Assembly: GCF_016861915.1 (NCBI RefSeq)
Contig: NZ_BOLX01000001.1
Location: 1-64,000, forward strand
Direction of reading: 5' to 3'
Length of the DNA: 64,000 nucleotides
Source: Apilactobacillus nanyangensis
GTDB lineage: Bacteria > Bacillota > Bacilli > Lactobacillales > Lactobacillaceae
Shown: positions 63,901-64,000 of the stretch, piece after piece
Numbering within the stretch: position 1 is the first letter of the stretch
Layout of the letters: each line of letters starts with the position of its first letter
Position numbers and translations under genes: made by a program
Notes under the pieces: model-generated
The model's database searches: none
The model's input: only the letters and a program-made list of their open reading frames with translations
What the model was told of the DNA's origin: nothing

Positions 63901-64000
63901 GCAGCTAGAATCACGATTGCGGCAATGCAAAAAGCACAGACGAATGAGAAATTAACCAATGATGAGTTGATTAACCTGGGTGGACAGACTTATGTCAATG
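39904..64000 (+). CDS. Giant secreted repeat protein 3, partial (more than 8,032 residues)
   Basis: The third and largest paralogue. It opens at ATG 39904, 9 bases after AAAGGGG, and the frame stays open to the window edge, so the gene exceeds 24 kb and its end is unseen. Residues 1-49 are the signal peptide (MQYNKNKFTK start, KKVKKQWVVVS core, cut near SAKA). Then come Ser/Asn and Gly/Ser linkers, the YYQAGYAGAISAINAY and LSQQGMADAESGKW modules, the beta-helix region (432-776), an Ig-like segment (about 834-970) and over 7,000 residues of repeats. From about 58.7 kb these settle into regular ~105-residue units. Linkers shared with giant 2 (GTPQG, GGADDPQSAST) suggest a more recent common origin. 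Whether it ends in the basic domain of giants 1 and 2 cannot be known here. Confidence 0.92.
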   Translation, partial: MQYNKNKFTKSNDKKLMKKVKKQWVVVSIATLSVLGVSAYGMNSISAKAADNPQQVAQSSNNTSNNSGDQSAQNQANSNNDQQSDDNQLSYRDGDSSSSSTVDNTDNSAQFSQQINQGANDAYNKKGDNSINYSGQAKDYYQAGYAGAISAINAYNNNTNGQGTGTQDYTFYGNTPAKVTGYTGDKSNGASGSTGGVGGSSVVSTGGGSVPTTGSTGSDLSGTPQGYGTLSSSGQGGADDPQSASTSSQNYQNTKINKLNSANNHSVQFTNGTQINVPTANDPAILNDRKKYDPYAGLQSAFNQGVGYALSQQGMADAESGKWRGVGTDGSGITSDFFAQGDLHQSKNPYDLAYVGATDAISKQFDYLNNYKGPVAQLSSSSLGSIYLNAYNDVANQTQNGTAFIANSNQFYAVGMGSTNFTNKGTLPASITTIKFVNDVNLDGIYGVGVSGTYNGNGSLTIDGQNHMVDMHGLSYSITNVNQLKVQNFQTIYGSDYYGPFINAQSNASIRYRNINYVGSQLLSAYDNDAYFSGNVNVIIPQSSDYYFSPFNNGTGIFIQGGGNQENLEVRNFILEPYSNYFGSTGNSGGTNIVSTGNVTIGQGSNMTLLPADGGVSSIDSANFGIYFNAVGSKLNVNKDATLNIIPSNLSSTKSFYGSGIYTAGPTAINVNGGTINVEVNGVPGYYAEALDFKGNTSLNILNGGLVQVKLSNLTSSSYYGLLTQVGGGNLNVGNRGNLVIQITDNSGIKNIPIYGQGLIVNNVGNSRIVLTKNDKTSQFNNKDIKAYTVAVNGTPYYYFNLSNGSNKFTFTDASGNKNSGTITGNTLEIDPIPSITFAGPISRTQNSDGTSTINAYARITKYSPSVGPVHVGVYSGNGTSISDMQLLNNQSTNTTTTNQNQTVDPNSYTTTQSINSNYQDGQIIPISFNLPANASNGYGLRLTYGLSTVNMVSDGNSYVGSVEGYSGSNGVIKADKNGTFVTDNGSVGTANQGIVDGITDALNGNNAAKALQTFNVQTSSDYLSGYQGAQAGYAAYDKTQPDQDYTQLAAYNNSDNPGAFIRGYQEASYQAGLYDAKYNRNNNAQNASYQEAQTEYTNAYNASFNSLGQSAQNIIANNSLVTSNYDGMTAAATYAGISDGQGVAAFFADEKQGSNISSGNFNGTNWNNIQNDPNQVAAYNAAAVGFNNAINLLDPLGNNPDSSANRTEQEAFLYGKSLVNGALSQTLPTQTSSAIPNLAAGQLGWKAEQAGYQAVQQAVAQAFKQQQNISNITEANYNDPSQLNSDNFQGDVTIYKQAKYGAYQALKKNSQAGLNQVQLAGYMSTIIPLATQQGIYDFQHGTSTASLGSLWDQYYGQSYNNAQVAFNKGQQDGLSAVQANNQTSNQGSSTIANASGESSSYLIGYQGAVDGYQAGLVGNNQPAAGTTSAYQNAYQYGMSPARRVTGANDYVKVGKAKASDDSYTSGYNAANQGYNDGYTAYNSITNPNPSTNSTDSAYVIGYNYGVQNAKDAQGFLDGANAYVNNAVNGVTTNGTAKYQSNYAAGFNAAANGVSNGFRGSKPQSLDTTVRNTNGAAAIGYLAFFGSQNSVLAAMNAQDLSAQNISVSSNYATPFNVAIDVFNSQKAALQKTSYTSTYNTSAPLYTIVNFFVKNQIVPLYNKGINAFLKGEERSNRPFAAAGYDDAQAGFNQTAGVPTTSAGYQAGLKQYQDMQNGITAAMSDATAATQQTVSANTTGKSTDYIDAYQATIAGYNDGTLGSKTDLTTKTKVYKLAYQSALTKGQSQSSQVQKDFVYGNIQDVSESDKGADKLSYQSAIKSIYAGLTNGLQSTNTNTDNQYAFGESLALQINNKSSQVDVTKDQHTNNSTSNDLTTYVNNDIQNALVDSHNDVFTGDGKSKDRSDAQGTIYQILYTQLYTSLQSSYEKGIEDFKKQATYTGNFSYNQSPEYSLGYLNAAKGFEIALTGDDSQTKAADFSTYYNVQGPAYQAGYKSGQKYAAEYSNAINKQSSTSDDVIKAVNDVLSSIKNSGTAVDPANSQTPLYKKVYYVAAQNMMKAYISGSNQFVNGGTKVDANNANNVYGDAFSTGWQDAKDGLLHAFIKSNTAPNGAAQAKGYTYGQSIYAGAMATSQPADVNSIAYKGYVAVQAALAQAKSDYEHQNKVDINNISIPSGLDNGQQEAFKAFYIGAYYAYTKNDGDALPSDMNNDLSQRARQIAKTSDQAFNGSQAFIYNRADPQNNAQFTTGYNLAKDGYEDGLINGANNKDQLTNGKSTYYISGFNAGMNYHDSYVKAANSQPTDSTQTYAGASDAFSAYMNATTDTQRNSLTDKVLGGNDNGEYVNAYNTALRQSRDSTTQGANDFISGQGHAKLAFSNPQVIYDRAYAAAQKGFQAGLANSSDTSSDASESAGINTAKVYSAGYNQALSDANSGTTNPNAHPELVGYKDTIQALQDVQSGQVSTTNNSPIYAIVTAQKLGMNDALAKLNKSTSNATTLGDNDQVNNAQSLSDVSYKTGYNAVIEGYLDGVSSTAGSSERYNASPNNNNPAYQYGYVLGNVIGRKEIGATDFLSGKNNGVPTDANYTTGYTDANTGYDDGIANNTKSLTSKEYNRGYDAGQAARSDYQAAESKPVPSANDSNSDTYKGVADAIAAAKQAGKVTPIVVDASHSAAYVMAYNKAGADATTASQAGLAAFNSGQIANPASQTTTANQAVYNQAYNDATNGFKQGLNPNNTKEPIAINEKVGFDQAKSVAKGYQDAMNDFLAGQNDPNAHSDEPGYSDTMQALLNAQSNTKNATNNSPLYAVVYSQAVGANDGLTAVKSDPSTSNTTTVPDSRQSTVNANVYQSGYQGAVGGYKDGSASTHGISTNKDTNQSGNQIYQNAYTQGNYAGRQQAGANDYTKGTVDDGVKKSDNNYATGVSNAADGFADGKQIGQTTATPTPTNNDKTYITGFDQGVATATGSKQAVQSESSDANNLSGDAQNAYYGTKDGYLAGANSGATITSLPSDNQKVDKVSNAYTSAYQDAYNDAQSKANLGAQNAYVNTKVSDYANWNPQQQIAYDQGVHNANSGYNEAAGNINANSATSATNNAQDAFNGAKLGFSDGTTGQTTNVSNSSLDYQVAYVKAKQAAANAAAQGVTNFEANAGDTTHGATDALGNAQSHGFQTANAGYTAAKNNQIDKNNTDPSYLAGVTLANNVQNGAIDATNNPSISNYQNGDLAQQVAYAATVAGYIDGANGTADRATPTGTNASQSRAYLDAYAAAKQNGINQASQGAQAYINNTTINEGIDANSVAEKTGFNNAKAGFAEGLSGNDNSQNQSYQIGYKSAQSAKAGLIDIESGNNTQQATVSDSNAYSVARKAYQDAFAALQKNPDDISQTATNNTLAYQYAFNQAKQDLNDQYEAGKQQFINQYVNGQASANTDNAKSIQSQALLNQGFQDALVAFNEAMRGSNKSSKSTTAAQAGFTEGQLAYKAVQQVTGGQTTADSNSDGYYQKAFSAAQDALSAFTKNPDTNNSVDTSNPNAGNPAYTAAYTAAIYQLRANYNRGVQQYLSGKNLPGDATSSFVAGYNDALNGFQSVINGSGTPDTNAYGYITSGANQGKIAGQSALSGYNAGMIGNTATTNDSVQNDANLGTTAGYKDALSSSKQSDNQLAGMSLAYREAYKKAYNDVKTAADTGATNFVNGKQVDKTNPEYNRIIQGYNFAQNGFNYAQSNPNTTADQLSADQQNNPSFMRGFYAYVNAMQGFHDAQTATSTSAAYNPTYREQQRGYNGAMAGYADGENGNGVSNNSGATPAYDAAYALAYQDGKAKASLGAADANGNTPAQNIANYNARQLDAYHAGQTNANNAYAQAKSNVTISNPYASGTDAYDTFNGAQAGFITGFTGNGSIPSGSNLVYTSAYNKALAEAKQNVTIGINDFAQNNDDSGKSNAVDATNQAIYNGYNQASDGYTSQLNGTVDTNNNNSAYKTGIQMAIDEQNGLNAAITNANQTPTGSASFISAFHATVAGYSDGKNGSNNQQNPTGNDQSQSRVYRDAYAEALSNAQFNANAGAIAFTGNTGQPASGSDQNSQAQQFGYNQAKLGHDDFVSGKTQTQSTVPAYVIGYNAAKSAKAGLTDAQNGNNNGQATASDAVAYGNAQVAYNDAFLALQNNPDDTNTTPSTSKSVAYNDSYAAAKTYLRGQYQSGYQQFITDYANGATQADVTNVTSSQAQTLFANGFSDAVAGYNEAIAANNVNATANSSDNSGKQAGFAEGRQVVKGANQIATGQSVDANNNDPIYQKAVEAAQTAKTDFKSNPDISDNVTSTDNNFSSAPYVNAFKLTIDQMRVNYQSGYQQYLSNTASIANATDEYKAGVADATNGYQAAMSGQPSSGQTSGYLAGFNQGKQAYVGYTHALNNESNTNSAGVHQDNAYTGAKAGIADATNAGGQIKNDSQLNGQSFDYIQAYKQAVYATQNSRSTGANDYLTGKDKPEGNTAIITSQQSGYADAEAGYAAATQNNEPSNDQKANKEFMAGFNSYKDSMTGFDVYQAGKQLDSNISVSQQDAFAGAQAGYQAGANYQKVDLSGKSPAYVTAFNKAVEDAKKYASYGAAEQLGATAVNQDGWTEPQKAAYAAGKQNAQSGYDQIKSNVSATNNNTNPSDAYDAFAGAQAGFKDGTTGGKPIDLTDKSAVFVAAYHKAQSEAQAAVKQGQALFQSSGVNTTVSGKDALSVATNNAFTQMKAGFDYYNTHKQDDNSNQDQSYQAGIQMAKDVAQGIADAQTNANNPDYTGSAAQVAAYKAAVAGYSASVNGYSDGSHNVNTNSTPPDKTQATAYNYVYALSWTSGQSDALLGAKDYEDGKNNDYDQGVSGRAKAVGYGDAKRGHDDVVNKKPATGNLTDSYKLGRDTTQTAQNALADAVKGVNNTPNNEFSGAYQDVQNTYHAAAQAILSNPDHPATVANGQSVPYQDAYQSAINLLTTQYQNGRDQFASQYATGNGVDTSSVPSNDAISVLKLGYQDALTGYQEAINANSLSAQANSSDNQAKKAGFAQGLIVLQAAQNVANGEVQQSQTGPMYTEAFAAAIQAVQDMHNNPQTSDEVNNSNQVYKDAYKFAIHAIQIHYDQGAQDFLNNVGHPSGNTQADIDGYGNALTAYTQAVSGQSTSSLTDSQSQKAFKIGQDVVNGVQLAIAKENFPQNVSSAEQDAYNATQKAYSDANQNQTTSNAQGSLAYTTAYNYALTRANNDRNDGAQSYVNNNAYTDSAKTLDADAHNDGAQKAKKGIEDQQGNKSTNGNTDTAYLIGYNSVSGATDGSNDAKKGNSQRTDFTDKSQEYVDGYNGGFKGTQAGYADGKNDTAFAMLDGQTQAYKDAYKNAYNDGKKYANAGAVDSMNGSQTPSITIPNDNQLAKTAYDKGKSNANDAYQYAHDNVDNSNKYTDGTDAYDTFNGARAGFAAGKSGQSSVTTSGTALYQAAYNKARQVAARATINGIISFQSSSLNQDATSYTQANGKKDVENDAFANAYRQTKKGFTDQMASSSDLSLSNTSDSSYNAGIRMAKNLQLGTLDASNNPSRDNYPGTSTQVAAYYGTRDGYYDGSHFNSNRTMDTALASQTYAYQYAYQKAKSLGPTSALNGANAYIQADAINTGVSADALAQQQGYSDAQAGHDAFNSGNSTIPNSNSQSAAYIAGYNAAKDAQTGATTFNQLTSDKVSNSVSDTTPRASSNQIDGFNGARDGYLAGIARQTPLIFDTSSSQSRAYQEQYNAGYNAARTAAQSGAIAWLNSSSVTQTDWNQAQKNAFAYGQQIAQSAYNDAQSNGSVVNGTITNNDSNYTTINDAQDAYQGAAAGFIDGKLGNNNSPSNTSTRPVYWAAYQKAQEAASNAAQVGVANFAKGDAASETANQTDQLSVAQNYGFAQARAGYNDRIGGTTTENSNNNSYVTGFNMANDEINAINDATTANTSKPSHTSTIYNQATYDAAYQATVNGYTDGSQSVTTNQQSTVASQSLVYTDAYAKAKLLGNWAARGGAMKFSNNNGSGDTSGQDVNSKAFHQGYIDAQSAYTNAFNDYTSTQGNGQDNKTQAYNGYADAIKDVVAGNVSKQLSNISVYNAAYIRAFTDAQVITRNGAADYFATKKNQSTKSNTDLYNKGYTDATNAYAAAVTSPISEPPTYIAGSNADIVYSGAALAFNEVAVNNTDIGTNGNTNPIYNAAYQKALNEGNSYANQGAIEFGHLKSLTDAVSGYSNQIGYSVSIAIGYINAQSAYTEAQTNNADVHNSNSSYDQAYQGAVAAFNDVINNTDKGSDGQSDVFKAMYSRALSHGKALAKRGAVAFGNGKDRSKTTDTNAAMYNRGYDDASNAFNAAQVNPSQTQQNGDTAGRNQSNYNNAYLGAANAFNDVATGTNTNVKAVDSTVYQAVYAKAHAVAQTNAENGATVAMQLMPNKDQGLSELTGQAAKNDFSRGFSDATIGYKAAQTNIADSASHGTTSNLDSAYRGAAAAFKDVMNNTLYAGQKADSSSVYQAAYTKALAEARMIANKAAADYSNNKDDTDTQTYDAATKAYTVGRSDAIKGYQAALANPSDKTYTSESNKDEVFRGTVDGYNAVVNHKTSDAGKNVNDTNQAYLAAYNKAFNEATSYAENGATAFGNAVDLIIGRNNLGSNQAAKMVYSVGYQDANQAYQAAQLNPMDASSHRSNSNFDESYKGFAAGFNDVTDTSFTHANADDNSVYQAAYQRAVKEGKAIATNGAQTAFLGNGAIQQAISAYGTNQAAINMFNQGKANALAGYQAAENNPNDLPSNHASGSDADEAYNGAAAGFNDVANRSIGSLQTADASPVYLNAYNQAVADGQDYASRGAQYASKANADLNTGVANISQQALVNAFSTGYSDALNGYNQAVQDPSKNFLHNSGSNVDKAYLGAAAAFNDVATDNANGKSRSINNDPVSTAAYDKAYVDGLTYQNQGAADAAKGSDKQQGLAQFSSTQAYYDAYYRGFTDANNGYQLAQQNIDNMANHSSTNNVDSAYQGAVNGFNDAMSNTNIHQDDHANVVYQNAYIQAIAEAQKIMNQAAADYNHGLNQETQAQLQPNATDTLIYNTAYKYVKEAYQLVQTTGVDDNNHRSNSISDQEYRGAIAAYQNVIDVSANNHPNKEDTIIYNAAFKKAQEESMNLALNGAISYIQQNDDNRPNQNNIAQVKAYDKGASDAQSAYELAQNDRTQGSNHSTNSNFDVVYTNAIAGFNAAIDNPLAPAKEGNDLATLTFNKALAQAKQSALNGVLAFNNDNHDEAFAKETKPSDRDAFTAGFKQAKQGFTDAETNYLDAAHHDSNSYADQVYTAAAKAFKDVHDRTGQVNANATNYVDKSAYNKAFKEAFDIANNGADDSVKEASKAVNIAQYAGKNALIDAYDAGYDDATKAYSDAENDYTKVNDHISDSNYDRVYRGAALGFGDIIVHQPGQNAKIDSNKAFVDSYNRASQQAFAQAHDGAVDANGPKQVRQLNTNIDKQAYQVGFNDATNGYSEAQGNPDDKSRADQTTNAGLAYAGAAAAFNDVADGKPGEHGQTIADLVYQNAYNKALSEGKANANQGATAFGQGHKLSDDTKQFASSGAKVKDYSKGYNDAQTAFAAAQSDASQIEQHKSGSDYDEVYSGADNAFNDVSNHTIGQHRNDSSNPAYIAAYDKALTFGQSNTQDGALTYLTDIQDYDKKMDSFTTQAEKNSFKTGFNDAKKGYELAQQNPLLQSHIDQNNLDYTYRGAVAAFNDVKNNQSGQHSKDEDNLIYQKAYDKALAEGTKSLIDGANEFADNKPNSAHELDSNSLIRNQGYKDAKSQYENLLIGGNESLPVNVSPAQNIGYQKAKTVVIGIIDAISGQSQHSTDTNYVLGYNSAKAGLNDGQNLAESSGVLDSLNNIFVPDGLDNDAYRQVFAGAYEGYKTGAALHPNNPSQHNVAFVSAYNYAYNIASSYVPAQNDYLYNGKKADFNGSNSDIAYNKAYNNTEDGFKDGINNAEIKNPDSGYYVNGYNAARITIAAMQKAQTNEKLTNDELINLGGQTYVN
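41197..42231 (+). other. Beta-helix (pectate-lyase-like adhesive) region of giant 3
   Basis: Begins TTIKFVNDVNLDG and SLTIDGQNHMVDMHG, with YGSDYYGPFINAQSNASI, GGGNQENLEVRNFIL and GSKLNVNKDATLNIIP. It matches giants 1 and 2 block for block. Confidence 0.72.
42880..58660 (+). repeat. Degenerate protein-level repeat array of giant 3, irregular part
   Basis: About 5,260 residues of YxxGYxxAxxGYxxA-type repeats with variable loops. FMxGF blocks occur near 51100 and 53440, linking it to the giant 1 array. Ala and Gln are more common than in giant 1 and the unit length is less regular than further downstream. Confidence 0.8.
58670..63130 (+). repeat. Regular ~105-residue repeat block of giant 3 (15 units)
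   Basis: A block of the form [DN]xxYxGAxAAFNDV recurs at about 58700, 59000, 59320, 59625, 59945, 60265, 60580, 60900, 61215, 61525, 61830, 62145, 62455, 62765 and 63080. The spacing is about 305-320 bases, i.e. 101-108 codons. Each unit then has VYxxAYxKAxxEA, an AxxGAxAF turn, and GYxDAxxAYxxAQ before the next block, often with H-x-S-N-S just before it. Only the protein pattern is regular; the DNA is diverged. Confidence 0.85.

Noticed and set aside
11560-64000. CRISPR-like or NRPS/PKS-like modular array
   Set aside because: The repeats have no constant DNA repeat/spacer structure, and the protein repeats contain no enzyme core motifs such as carrier-protein Ser or condensation HHxxxDG.

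Overview
The window looks like chromosome of a low-GC lactic acid bacterium of the Lactobacillaceae. The best guess is the fructophilic, bee-associated Apilactobacillus (Lactobacillus kunkeei) group. The main reasons are the tandem giant genes for secreted proteins, which I recall having been reported in A. kunkeei, together with the AT-rich composition, strong Shine-Dalgarno sites, and a Lactobacillus-type sortase and signal peptides. The species call is inference, because there is no rRNA or other marker gene here.

Layout. Positions 1-77 are the right end of an IS3-family insertion sequence (last transposase codons plus terminal inverted repeat). Positions 202-7901 hold ordinary genes: a class A sortase, a purine interconversion block (purA-guaC on the minus strand, divergent from purB, with a PurR-type operator between them), a small membrane protein, a Ser-rich lipoprotein, and a minus-strand pair made of a tyrosine-phosphatase-like protein and an alpha/beta hydrolase. 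Most units end in clear rho-independent terminators, two of them placed to work in both directions.

From 8370 to the right edge the window is three same-strand giant genes: 5,519 codons (8370-24929), 4,863 codons (25109-39700) and more than 8,032 codons (39904 to beyond 64000, no stop seen). They fill about 55 of 64 kb. All three share a near-identical 50-residue signal peptide with a KKVKKQWVV core, low-complexity linkers, short conserved N-terminal modules, a right-handed beta-helix region resembling pectate-lyase-like adhesive domains, an Ig-like beta segment, and then thousands of residues of degenerate Tyr/Ala/Gly/Asn/Asp repeats with a local GYxxAxxGYxxA heptad pattern. Near the end of the third gene these resolve into a regular unit of about 105 residues. 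Giants 1 and 2 finish in a strongly basic ~145-residue two-lobed domain (DUF5776/SLAP-like) and carry no LPxTG motif.

How it may work together. PurA, PurB and GuaC form a GMP to IMP to AMP route under purine control. The giants are most likely extremely long secreted surface fibres or adhesins: a beta-helix head, an acidic repeat shaft and, in the two complete ones, a basic wall-binding foot. Sortase would then not be their anchor. Their function is unknown to me. The most novel signals are the repeat architecture, the missing sortase motif and the shared upstream phased repeats.
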